Origin: Aradus depressus
Lineage: Eukaryota > Arthropoda > Insecta > Hemiptera > Aradidae
DNA: 64,000 nucleotides
Assembly: GCA_963662175.1 (NCBI GenBank)
Contig: OY759225.1
Coordinates: 3,545,107 to 3,609,106 of the forward strand
Direction of reading: 5' to 3'
The notes beneath the pieces were generated by a model. The model had not been told where the DNA came from. It saw only the letters and a program-made list of their open reading frames with translations, and ran no database searches. Below are positions 41,575 through 51,394 of this stretch, piece after piece. The first letter of the stretch is position 1. Each line of letters opens with the position of its first letter. The translations under genes were made by a program, and so were the position numbers.

Positions 41575-41660
41575 CGACATGAAATTATATATGAGTACCC
41601 AAAATCCCATTAGGACGACACCTATTAATTTTCAGCTAAATCAGGGAAAGGAGAAGAATG
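41575..41660 (+). repeat. DR-A dispersed repeat fragment
   Basis: Contains gacacctattaattttcagc and taaatc. It probably continues the DR-A copy interrupted by the SINE-A at 41235. Confidence 0.5.
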
Positions 41661-42126
41661 AGTGTATCGAGATGAAATTTTATTTGAGGATTAAAAAATA
41701 CCTGCGAAAAAAAAAAAATTGTTTTTCAACAAAATTGGTAGAAGAGGAAAATAGTTCAGAGGGAGAGATAAGTACCAAATATTCGAGGTGGGGGAGAACT
41801 TTGGGTGATTCACCTTTTAATATTTACAGTTGTTGTTAGCTTCCCTGACAAAGCAAGAAGTAAACTAATTTTCTGTACCAATGGAAAATAGGGTTGAGAA
41901 CCTGTGACAAACATGGGACTATCTCCTGCCAGACCCTTCTTAACGTCACTATTTTCATGACAACAATACAAGATCTGTATCTGTTTGGGTCCAGATAACG
42001 GACAATATGAATATACTTGTACATAACATAACAGACTGGACATGACACCTTTTCAACCCGTCTTTCTAATTGTCCGAGATGAAGTAGTCGAATTCAACAC
42101 TCCAAATGAACATGAACTTAAGAAAA
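41661..42126. other. No gene recognised
   Basis: Mixed sequence between SINE pieces. Minor open frames have no support. Confidence 0.4.
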
Positions 42127-42228
42127 ACCTAGGGTAGGCAAAATTTAGGTACCACATACTGGTAGTAGGCGAAATGACCTAGTAGTTACGGCCCGGACAT
42201 GAGTCATACTCAATTAATTAACTAACCT
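42127..42228 (+). mobile_element. SINE-A 3' fragment
   Basis: Contains cctagggtaggcaaaatttag, then a deletion, then ggtagtaggcgaaatgacct and catgagtcat. It ends 27 bp upstream of the exon at 42256. Confidence 0.8.
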
Positions 42229-42255
42229 TTTCTTTTACTACACGTTCCCATCCAG

Positions 42256-42457
42256 AAAATCCCCACCGAAGACGGAAGCGGTGTTGATCCAGAGACCTGC
42301 TATTATAAGATTCTTGGGAGCGCTAGTAGTGAAGAGTCTGGCTCTTCTGTCACTTTCGGTCTGCCTCCACTGCTAGTCAGAGATTATGATAGACTACCCC
42401 GTGCTCTCATGACTTCCTCTACCTCCATGTGGTTGAAGAAAGAAGGATGGTTTCATT
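42256..42457 (+). CDS. Internal coding exon of an unidentified host gene
   Basis: A pyrimidine-rich tract ending TTCCCATCCAG precedes, and GTGAGT follows, an open stretch of 202 bp (67 codons plus one base) with no stop. It begins KIPTEDGSGVDPETCYYK, continues VTFGLPPLLVRDYDRLP and ends MWLKKEGWFHC at the splice. Codon use is far more GC-rich than the AT-rich flanks, and it resembles no transposon family that I know. I do not recognise the protein. The neighbouring exons were not found, so the gene must have long introns filled with repeats. A SINE-A tail lies directly upstream of the acceptor. Confidence 0.7.
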
Positions 42458-42539
42458 GTGAGTATCTTGAAAATGAACATTTCTGTTACTAATGATTAGT
42501 AGAGTCGACAGTATCTTTTCATTGTAGAAGAAATTCGAG

Positions 42540-42625
42540 GTTCTGTCGTGTGAATGAAAAATTCAAAATTTGGCCAACGTTTCGGAAACTATTTATTTTC
42601 TTCTCCAGGGCCTACAGAATACAAA
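42540..42625 (-). mobile_element. Possible Penelope-type terminal fragment
   Basis: On the minus strand, ggagaagaaaataaatagtt followed by tccgaaacgttggcc resembles the conserved 'gaagaa...cgaaacgtt' words near Penelope-like element ends. This rests on recall and one short motif. It may belong with the Penelope coding remains at 44360-47200. Confidence 0.3.
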
Positions 42626-43178
42626 CAAACAAATTAGTCATTATGGACAATATAACCAGATAATAATAATATGAAGAAGAGATGGAAACAATTTTTTTAA
42701 CATAAATGAAAGAGAGAAAATAATAATAATAAATAAATAAATAATAAAAAAAAAAAACCTGAGTGGATGTGTATGGTGAAGGTGTTGTGAGTTTGTGTCT
42801 AGTATAAAGCTATGGTGTCGGGTATGTAACGGCGGCCGAGGGCTACCTGAGTTTACCTACGTGACCCACGGTGGAGGGGGTGTTGCGTGCAATGTAACCA
42901 ACTCAAGTCCAAAAATAAATAAAAAGTATGAAAAAATATTTTTTTTTTTTTTTTTTTTTATAATGTTGGTCGCAACTGTTACGATGACGCAACAACCAGC
43001 TACTACGAGGACTTCATTGAATGTGGATGACTTGATTGGCGTGAGAGAGGAAGGCCACCCAGCGGTAGCTCCTCAGGGCGAAATTTAAAACAATGAATAT
43101 TATGGTTATTATCAATGAATAACGATATTATGATTTTGTTACAAGAAGTGGGGGGTTGTAATTTCGGATTATATTAAG
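42626..43178. other. No gene recognised
   Basis: Simple repeats (aat/aaataa near 42730, T-run at 42938-42959). The end of a short + frame at 43061-43088 (cagcggtagctcctcagggc) recurs near 27175, so it is part of a dispersed repeat. Confidence 0.4.
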
Positions 43179-43517
43179 TCACGGTTCCACCTCCTCTTCA
43201 GTCTCCTGGGAGGATTGTGTGGCAAGTGCATTTTTATAACTACTAATGTTTTCTTTGATGAAAATGGGAGGTGGTTTTTCATTTACTATTTGTTGACTAT
43301 TTGATGATGACTCCATTGCTTCATCTTGCGACAATGGTGTATAGTGGTTATTAAGGGGTACCTGCTGAATGTTGCTGTTCAGCCGCGCAGCCTTTCTGGG
43401 GGCTCTGGTGTCTGCAGCTGGTCTCTTCCGGTCCCTGACAAACACTTCCTGCCATACAGAAGTGGAGGGAGTAGCCTCAGGAGTCGTGGTTTCTGCTTTT
43501 TTACCTTCGTCACCCAT
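43179..43517 (-). CDS. Jockey-like LINE ORF1, N-terminal fragment
   Basis: The 112-codon frame starts with an ATG and reads RKAARLNSNIQQVPLNNHYT, then KPPPIFIKENISSYKNAL near the end. The 'PLNN-x-Y-x-x-L ... PPPIxI' pattern is what precedes the zinc-knuckle region in ORF1 of jockey-type LINEs. The knuckles and ORF2 are missing. It ends in a TGA after an acidic stretch. It is most likely a truncated or chimeric LINE remnant. Confidence 0.5.
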   Translation of the reverse strand: MGDEGKKAETTTPEATPSTSVWQEVFVRDRKRPAADTRAPRKAARLNSNIQQVPLNNHYTPLSQDEAMESSSNSQQIVNEKPPPIFIKENISSYKNALATQSSQETEEEVEP

Positions 43518-43691
43518 GACTGATTGTAAGTTAAAACTTACTCATCAGAAAAGTAAAAAAGAAAAAAAGGAAAACACACACACGACACAATAACATCAAA
43601 TTAAAACATAAAACGAACAAAAGAAAGTAAAGATAAAGTAAAGTAAAAGGAATAAACTGAATTAAATTGAAATATTTTAAGTAAGGTTATT

Positions 43692-43772
43692 TTTTCAAGT
43701 TTCTAATGAACACATAAAGTTTCAAGTTTCTAATGAACACATAAAGTTTCAAGTTTCGAATGAACACATAAC
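43692..43772 (+). repeat. 27-bp minisatellite, three copies
   Basis: Three near-identical units of tttcaagtttctaatgaaca + cataaag. The third has one substitution. Confidence 0.9.
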
Positions 43773-44056
43773 ATAAAATTCAAACAGAAATTAACCACAG
43801 TTCTCTTTAAAAAAAAAAAGAATCGAAAATATTTTAAACAATAAGTTTAAATAGCCTTCAAAGAAAACGAATATTGAGGAGCACAAAAACGTGTTGTTCA
43901 CCATACGGTAGTTGGCCACGTCATCCGGCAATAAATGAAAACTTCAAATTCGTCCCCTCTCGGGCAACTGTAGCATGGCACTTGATAATAAAAATATAAA
44001 ATAATTATTTTTAATAATTATAAATTTAATTATAATTAAATACAACCAACCAATGC

Positions 44057-44166
44057 GGGCTAGAGCGTAGGGCTTTGGTCGCATGGTCTCACCATGGTTT
44101 GCGGGTTCGAATCCCGTCCGGGAGTGAGTTTTATTTCGTAGATAAACTCCCTCCCGGGGCCATGGA
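44057..44166 (+). mobile_element. SINE-B, best-preserved copy
   Basis: Head gcgggctagagcgtagggct, B-box gcgggttcgaatcccgtccg, and a 45-bp body (ttttatttcgtagataaact, tccctcccggggccatgg). It is used here as the family reference. Confidence 0.85.
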
Positions 44167-44733
44167 CTACGTAGATGACTAGATAACACATTGACATGGC
44201 TAATATGCACCGTACATAAAGAAAAAAAAAAAAAAAAACAAAAAAAAAAAACAATAAATAAATAATTTTTTTTTTTCATTTTATAAAAATAGATTAATAG
44301 TAACAATAATGATAATAACATCTTAGTATACTGTTTGTTTGAAAAAACACATTGCAACTGTTGTGTGTTACGTGTATGTTGGAGCTAACTTCTTTTTTTG
44401 TTTATTACGTTAGAGTAACAGTTCGTTAGGGGCTGTGTGTCTGTTTTCTCGTTTACCGTGGTATTGTCCTGTACTATATGTATTACCTCCAGCATGTACC
44501 TCTTGTACCAGTTTGTCTCGTTGCCTAGTATACTTGTGTTGTTAAAATCGAAAGAGTGTTCTTGTTGTATGTGATGTTTTACAAGTGAGCTGCAATTGTC
44601 TATGATTTTTTGTGTCCGATATGAATGTTTTTTTGCAGTAGTTTTTGTGTTGGTTTAATCGTGTTTTTAGATGTTGTGATGTGTTTCCTATGTAGCTTGC
44701 CGGACAATCCTTACAGGGGATCCTATACACTAA

Positions 44734-45332
44734 GGGCCCTTACACACCAAAGCCGAGCCGTGCCGGGCCGGGCGATGCGATGCGAAGCCGAGCCGAGCGG
44801 AATCTGCCTGCGTTCGCACCGAAGCCGATTTGCTCTCAGTAGGTTTTCTAGCCTTGTAGTGAGAGGTGCTTCTTTCCTATTCAGTCTCAGTTGAAACGTG
44901 GTGCAAAATGATGTCATCAACTTTGATGATGATGCTGTTATTGGATAGTTCATCACTTGATGATGAATGTGTGGCAGAAAGAAGGCGATTCTTTCTTGAA
45001 TCGAACTAATTAATATTTCTATGTCAACACTCATTATAATATTAAAACATTTAAAAAACAAAAACCACTTGAAACAATAAAAAAACAATATATTGCGCAA
45101 TATGATGTAACTCACTGGGCTGAAACACCGAACTAGACTGAATGACGGAAGAAACAGCTTGGCAGAAAAGGCTGGAATTGGCGGGAGGTAGTACTGCTCA
45201 AAACCGCTCGGCCTCGCCCGGCGCGGCCCGGCCTTGGTTTGAATACTCCCATCTAAACCCTGCGTATCTAGCGCTCAAGCGTTTTCCGCCCGGCGCGGCT
45301 CGGCTCGGCCCGGCTTTGGTGTGAAACCCCAC
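44734..45332. mobile_element. PIF/Harbinger element, second deletion derivative
   Basis: Same family as 23904-24581, opposite orientation. The ends read inward as gggcccttacacaccaaagc and gtggggtttcacaccaaagc. A perfect TAA duplication flanks it (44731-44733 and 45333-45335). The nuclease start is on the + strand (MMSSTLMMMLLLDSSSLDDE, AERRR) and the MADF start on the minus strand, joined at a different point from the first copy. It lies inside the Penelope remains. Confidence 0.9.
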
Positions 45333-45471
45333 TAAGTTCGATTTCATTTCTTTGGGTGTGGGGTCTTTGGTTTTTGTAAATAAATTGTTAATGATATCGT
45401 GGTTTTTAAAAGCTATTGTTTTGTTGTCTGTTTGTAATGTATTTTTTATTTTTCCCGAGAGTCCTGATATA

Positions 45472-46958
45472 CACTGATGGACAAAATTACCGCACCACTC
45501 AATTTTATTAGTTTAAAATCGAATCAGTTATCTTTCTCTATTATTAAAATTAATTATAGGTATTAAGGAGTTCTGGTAGTAAACATAGACTGTAAATAAA
45601 GCATTGTTTACTCTTCAGTAATTCCTTTTTAACAAACAATACCATTTTGCCTATCAATGGCATTACTTCCAAAAATCCATTTTTCCGTTTCATTAGTTGG
45701 TTTCATTTGGTTAAATTTAAAATTTTAAACAATTTCAATTTCTTTTAAAGGCTTTAAGTGAGCAAAATTGTGTTAGGGCCATAACTTTATTGGAGGAAGG
45801 GAACAGCCAGCGTAAAGTCGCTAGGAGACTTGGTGTACATCACACGACCATTGGCAGGGTTCATCGGCGCTTTTTGGAAACAGGGCTTTATACCAGAAGA
45901 CCGGGGCAGGGTCGACCAAGATCTACAAACGACAGAGACGATAGATACATTCGTCATCAGGCTTTGCGGAACCGCAGTGTAACTGGAAATGAGATCAGCA
46001 ATCATAAGGCAAGTTCGAAATGTTTCCATTTCCAGTAGGACTGTAAGAAGAAGGCTTAACGAAAATAACCTTAGAGCCCGACACCCTGCCCGTGGACCTC
46101 TTCTCACCACAGCACACAAAAATGCCAGGCTTCAATTTGCACTAGAACATGTGAATTGGACATTGAACGATTGGGGGAGAGTTCTTTTTACAGATGAGGT
46201 TAGAGTAGGCCTCAAATCTTCAGATGGTCGTAATTTTACATGGAGACGCCCAGGGGAAAGGTACGCGCCATGTTGTATGGTTCCCCAGGTGGCATTTCAT
46301 GGAGGCTCGTTGATGTTCTGGGGTGGCATTTCCTTTGATGCTCGTACCGAGTTGGTTGTTGTGCGGGGAAGGTCTCTAACATCACAAAGGTACTTAGAAG
46401 AGATAATTGAAGAACATGTATTGCCATTTGCGCCCTATATTGGTGAAAGATTCATGCTGATGCATGATAATGCCAAGCCACATAGGGCACGTATTGTGGA
46501 TGACTACCTCAATGAGGTGGGGATTGAGCGCTTAGCATGGCCACCAAGGAGTCCAGACTTAAATCCGATTGAACATGTTTGGGACCAACTGAAGCGACGT
46601 GTAAGAAGGAGAAACCCAGGTCCTAGCACCCTTGAAGAGTTGGAAAGAGCAGTTTTGGAAGAATGGGACAATATTCCCCAGGACTTTATTCAAAATCTGT
46701 TTCAATCAATGGAAAGGCGTTTAACGGACGTTATTCGGGCCAGAGGTGGCAATACTCGCTATTGAAAAAAAGAAAAGCAATTTTTTTACGGTTTTTAATT
46801 CTTGAAGTTTAGCATTTTTTTTTCGTTTAATCAAAGATTTTTTTTTTTTTTTCAAATGACTTATTATTTCAATTAGAAATATTTGTGAGGTTCAAAATAT
46901 GATTACACAAAAATAAATTACAAATTTTAAGGTGGTGCGGTAATTTTGTCCATCAGTT
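45472..46958 (+). mobile_element. Tc1/mariner element with one transposase frameshift
   Basis: The 1487-bp element has inverted ends cactgatggacaaaattacc and aactgatggacaaaattacc (both followed by gcaccac), with TA at both flanks (45470-45471 and 46959-46960). It contains one transposase gene, nearly whole. It lies inside the Penelope remains. Confidence 0.93.
45751..46765 (+). pseudogene. Tc1-type DD34E transposase, frameshifted
   Basis: Tc1 transposases bind the inverted ends and move the element by cut and paste. The first segment (45751 to about 45993) has the helix-turn-helix region SQRKVARRLGVHHTTIGRVH and a GQGRPRS hook. The second (45989-46765), shifted by one frame, has VLFTDEV (first D), FMLMHDNAKPHRA (second D) and RSPDLNPIEHVWD (E, 34 residues after the second D), then a normal C-terminus. 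One frameshift near 45990 breaks the gene and no ATG is seen at the expected start before 45751. Everything else appears intact, so inactivation looks recent. Confidence 0.88.
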
Positions 46959-47200
46959 TATATGGTATAGATAAGTATCCTATTGTAGTGGCTGTTGAGC
47001 TAAGGTTTCCGATTATTATTGTTTGTTTGGTTATTATGTTTTGTAAGAGTTGTTTCGGGTAACTGTTGGATTCCAAAATGTGTTTGAGTTTGTTTATGTT
47101 ATGTTCCCAGAACTCCGGAACACTTATTTTTTTTCTATCCTATGGAGTAGGGCTTTGGCGAAGTTGATCTCGTATTATTCTATTACTATTACAAAAAATA

Positions 47201-47404
47201 TATTTTTTTGGCAGCTATATTAATATAAGCTCTAATTAGCCTACTTTCCATCAGTACAGATAAATAATCTATAATCTTGACATCTTTAGTGTACAGCTGT
47301 GAACGAATGGGGTCATTTCATGTCAAGTGGGCCAACTGAAACAAAAAAAAAAAAGTCGTCGGTGAACCACCGGAAGTATACATCGCTAGTTTTGGCTCAA
47401 AATC
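47201..47404. other. No gene recognised
   Basis: AT-rich with an A-run at 47342-47353. Confidence 0.4.
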
Positions 47405-47760
47405 AATAATTGACACACAAGGACTTCCGAATCTTTGATTTAGTGTCGATACATCGATGTTCATTACATCGGCAGCTTATGACTGTCATTAGGGCTTTTG
47501 AGTTGAGTCCCCGTCCTCTGATGCACTATTTTCCGATTTTGCGGAAAAATTATAGATGTTGTCCTAATGGGGTTTTGCATTTATATATGAAATTTCGTGT
47601 CGATCCATTCATTACATCGACAGTTATTAGACTTTTTATGTTAAGAGAAGAAATTCGATGTTCAGTTTTGACCGGTATTTCATACTTTCCAACCATCTGA
47701 TTCCAAAAATGAAAACAAAATAAATGGCTTTCTGTGTATGTGACTGAGTGTGTGTTGTGA
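47405..47760 (+). repeat. DR-A dispersed repeat copy
   Basis: Contains gatacatcgatgttcattac, atgaaatttcgtgtcgatcc and accggtatttcatactttcc. Both orientations of DR-A words occur, so it may be composite. Confidence 0.5.
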
Positions 47761-47789
47761 TGTAAAAAAAAATACACACATTTAAATTA

Positions 47790-48450
47790 TTAAAAAATTA
47801 ATTATATTTATTTTTCTATAAAATCCAAGAAGCAACTGAATTAGTAAATAAATAATATGAATGCATTTTCTTTTAAAACAAATGAGAAGAAAACAAAACA
47901 AGACTATCAGCTGTTTTTGAATTAGTGTAGGATGGTTGTTTAGGGTTAAGATGTCATGAACTAAGTAGTTGTGAATTAACAGTAAAATTGATGCGCAAAG
48001 AAGGTACTGTTATTTATTTATATGTATAAAATATAAATGTAAAAAAATATATAACTTTCATTTGAAGAATGGCCAAAATATCAAATAAAAAAAAAGGATT
48101 GAAATAGTTTTAAGAATTCAGTTTTTACAATTTTTCTTTTGATTTTTGTTTCAATGTTTAGTTTTTAATTTTATAATGTAGATGTAAGAAAATAAACCCA
48201 ATTATTTGTTATCGTAAAATTATTTTCCATTAATTTTCCCTGTTAACCCAGTAAGATAATTTAAAAACCTTTGGATTAGATTTAATATTTTTGCATTTAG
48301 AAAAACAAAATGGAACCTCTTTAGAAATCCAAATGAATAGTTGGTTTAGTGATTTTTTTTTTTTTAAATATGTGCACTTTCTTAAAAATTGCACGTCTTG
48401 AACTTCTGATATTTTTTTAGGGCCCTTTTCGAAAACTACTTTAGAAATCA
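47790..48450 (-). repeat. DR-C dispersed repeat, uninterrupted copy
   Basis: The minus strand matches 51165-51249 (ttcgaaaagggccctaaaaa, gacgtgcaattttt) and then, without interruption, 60985-61500 (catttggatttct, aaatctaatccaaagg, ttattt-ctt). This copy therefore shows the pre-insertion state of the DR-C copy split by Helitron 3. Confidence 0.75.
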
Positions 48451-49244
48451 AAATTTAGTAAAATACCAGTTATAAAATATCTACAGGAAATGTAGTAATT
48501 TATTGTTTATTTATTTATTTTTGAAATATATATATATATATTTAATTATTTTAATTTTAACATAACTTAAATTCATTATCACAATGTCTGTATGCGTGAT
48601 TGTGTGTGACGGTGTGTGTGTCTGTGAATAATTATCAAAAGATCAAAAAGAGACAGAAGCCCGGAAAATTTCGTATTTCAACTGAATTTGATTATTTAAA
48701 AAGATACTGAAAGAATTTTCTGATTGCGTCAAGCTAAATTAATTGAAGTAGACATATTGAGTATATGTGGCCCTTGTCGCCACCAAATAGAGTCTACAAG
48801 GAGAATATTTATTGATATCTGGCGAATATATTTGAAACAGCACAATGTGGAATTGGTGGTCTTTGTCGAAAATGTACCAAAACAATCAGTTATGTATTTT
48901 CTGATCTATCAAATGTGTTCCCACAATGCTTTAGCGGTCATCATTTTTAATAGCCGCGAAATCAATGTGCTCACCAATTTTTAGCAAAATCAGAACAAAC
49001 ATGAGAACAACTTACGAAATGCCCTTAGATTTGAGATGAGGTAAAAAAGAACAAACTTATAAATAATTATATACTTATGTACAATAGATATGTTATCACG
49101 TCACAACAGATCTTTGTGCCAAGCTCTTTTTAATATTCTTGGGAGACTGTGGGGTAAATTTGAATTTAAAATCTTGCAAACGTTTTTATTTTACAACCTG
49201 TGAAATAATGACAAATATTATAAATTTTAATAATAGGTCAGGTT
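48451..49244. other. No gene recognised
   Basis: AT-rich with a (TA)n tract near 48530 and a gtgtgtgt tract near 48605. An 86-codon open frame at 48724-48984 has no recognised family or splice context. Confidence 0.4.
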
Positions 49245-49542
49245 AAGTTTTATGACTCATGCCCGGGCTTTAACTACGAGATCATATCGCCTACTACCAG
49301 AGCGCTCTTTTGTCACTCTGGTGGACATTCACCTAGGGCAGGGGGGATCTTTAACAAGTACCTGACATCGTACAGGCTCGGGACCATCGCTTAACGTCCC
49401 ATCCGAAGGACGGCGTGCTTAAGTTTATTTTACCTCCCAGATAAAATAAGTAAGATAAACTAAGGGCCTCGGTCGTGTTTCGAACCCACGTTCTTGAGCT
49501 CAGAAGACAAGAACGCAAATCACTGAGCTACGGGCGCCCTCT
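49245..49542 (-). mobile_element. SINE-A with body deletion
   Basis: Tail (ttatgactcatgcccggg), body with about 50 bp missing after gtggacat, B-box region and head (gagctacgggcgccctct) are present. Confidence 0.85.
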
Positions 49543-50255
49543 TTTCATAATATGAATAAGGTTGATGTAGTGAGAAGTGATGATGTCACAGGTTGTAAAA
49601 TAAACAGATAGTCCCAACTTTCACAGACTATTATTTCATGTTAGTCGACTTTTGAGGTATATTTATTACCTTCAAATTTTCTTGATTATAAAACCAATAA
49701 CATTCGCAGTAATAATAATAATGTAATGTAATAAATAATATTGAATATAAAATAAATTTTCATAGAAGATATTTTAATGTAATGTTAAATTTAAAGCAAC
49801 GAATTTTAAAATATATTTTTATTATCAGTAGTTTTTATTAAGAAGGTTAAAAAATAAAGAAGTAATAAAATATATGATGTGGTCATAAAAGAACTTTGTT
49901 ATACCAACCAAATTTGTACAGATCACCCCCTCCCTCTTTAAACAGAAGTGTCGTCCTTGAAAAGTCAGTTATGCCGCCCCAAATTGCAAAAAGGTTGCGG
50001 AACCCTGCTCTTGAGGATTAAGATTTATCTCTGGCTGAACGGCTAAGCGACAGAATATTTCTTTTAAATTAACAAGTCTTGATTTAATCTTGTGCAATTT
50101 CCTTTAAAAATAAAATTAAAAAAAAAAACCTAAAAGTAAAAACCTGTTAAATTTGTAAAGTTTAACAACCTACATATGGATTATGTTTACTCAATATTTT
50201 GCCCAGTTCTATTTCTGCAATTAAGTATCAAGGTTGCAGTTGAAAATTTTTTTTT
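49543..50255. other. No gene recognised
   Basis: AT-rich. At 49987-50006 gcaaaaaggttgcggaaccctg looks like one end of a hAT-type element, but the other end was not found. Confidence 0.4.
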
Positions 50256-50400
50256 TGAGCACGCTGTCCTTCGGATGGGTTGTTAAAACGATGGTTTCGA
50301 TACTGTCGCATGTCCTAAAGAACCTTCTTACCCTAAATAACTAAACCTTGTTAATTTCAACTTTTTCATCGCTCTGGTAGTAGGCGTTATGACTTTTATA
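50256..50400 (+). mobile_element. SINE-A fragment, diverged
   Basis: Contains gagcacgctgtccttcggat and catcgctctggtagtaggcg. Head and tail are missing. Confidence 0.7.
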
Positions 50401-50519
50401 AATTTATTAACTAACTTCTATTCTTGATCCAAAGATGAGAATTAAGATAATGTTATTGATTAGATATTAACCTAAATTCATTGATTCCTGCTAACCAATG
50501 GATATATACTATTTTCAGA

Positions 50520-50862
50520 GAAGGCGCCGGTAGCTGAGTGGTATGCGTGCTTGACTTCTGAGCTCAAGAACGTGCGTTCGTAACCCGACCGAGGCCCTTA
50601 GTTTATTTTATCTGGGAGGTAAAATAAACTTAAGCACGCCGTCCTTCGGATGGGACGTTAAGCGATGGTCTCGAGCCTGTACAATGTCAGGTACTCGTTA
50701 AAGACCCCTACCCTAGGTGAATAAAAATTTAGGGTAGGCAAAATTTAAGACTCCCACAGTAGAGTCGGGCTCATGTCCCCGAAAGTGACGAAAGAGCGCT
50801 CTGGTAGTAGGCGATATGACCTCAGGTTAAAGCCAGGGCATGTGTCATAAAACCTAACCTAA
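50520..50862 (+). mobile_element. SINE-A, full length
   Basis: Head aaggcgccggtagctgagtg, B-box region gtgcgttcgtaacccgaccg (one change from consensus), full body and tail (agccagggcatgtgtcataa). Confidence 0.88.
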
Positions 50863-50962
50863 CCTACTATTTTCAGTGTCCAGTTAAGCAACGGCAAGTT
50901 GTAAGCAATGTATTTTCTTATATAACGTTTGAAAGTAGGGGTCATAATAGGTTTTTTATTGT

Positions 50963-51068
50963 AGTTGTTGTGACTCAAATCCGGGTTTTAACTCATATCG
51001 TCATATCGCCTACTACGAGAGCACCTTTTCGTCGCTCTGGTGGACATGAGCCCGATTCTACTTTGAGG
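50963..51068 (-). mobile_element. SINE-A tail fragment
   Basis: Contains gtgactcaaatccgggtttt and catatcgcctactacgagag through gagcccgattctact. Confidence 0.8.
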
Positions 51069-51164
51069 GTTGTGTTAATTATAAAATTATGTAAAATAAA
51101 ATTAAAAATAAACAAATAATAAAATTACCACATTTCTGTAGAAATTATAGTTGGTCTTCCACTA

Positions 51165-51249
51165 AATTTTGATTTCTGCAGTAGTTTTCGAAAAGGGCCC
51201 TAAAAAAATATCGAAAGTTCAAGACGTGCAATTTTGAAGAAAGTGCACA
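51165..51249 (+). repeat. DR-C, left piece of a split copy
   Basis: Matches the reverse of 48370-48445. It ends at gtgcaca, exactly where Helitron 3 begins. Confidence 0.75.
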
Positions 51250-51394
51250 TCTATATTAATAAAGCTGAAACGGGGTTTGTTTGTTTGTTTGTTTGTATGT
51301 ATGTTTGTTCCAGCATCACGCCCAAACCGCTGGACGGATTTTTATGAAACTTCCCATGTAGCATTCTTTTGAGCCCGATTGAATAATAGGCTAT

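Larger units (their letters stand above)
44360..47200 (-). pseudogene. Penelope-like element remains, split twice
   Basis: Penelope-like elements encode a reverse transcriptase joined to a GIY-YIG endonuclease. Reading the minus strand, three segments fit in order: 46960-47120 (INKLKHILESNSYPKQLLQN, then TTIGYLSIPY), 45333-45471 (ISGLSGKIKNTLQTDNKT) and 44400-44730. The last opens YRIPCKDCPASYIGNTSQHL with KTRLNQHK, the GIY-YIG domain. A frameshift follows, and another frame continues with HHIQQEHSFDFNNTSIL and WYKR. The gaps are filled by a Tc1 element (45472-46958) and a Harbinger element (44734-45332). The reverse transcriptase core is not visible. Confidence 0.75.

Noticed and set aside
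44057..44130. tRNA gene at the head of SINE-B
   Set aside because: Same reasoning: a tRNA-like promoter in a repeated element, with no proper cloverleaf closing stem.
43944..44357. 137-codon minus frame
   Set aside because: It crosses SINE-B and A/T homopolymers and has no family likeness.
48724..48984. 86-codon + frame
   Set aside because: No recognised domain, no good splice context, and AT-rich composition like the flanks.
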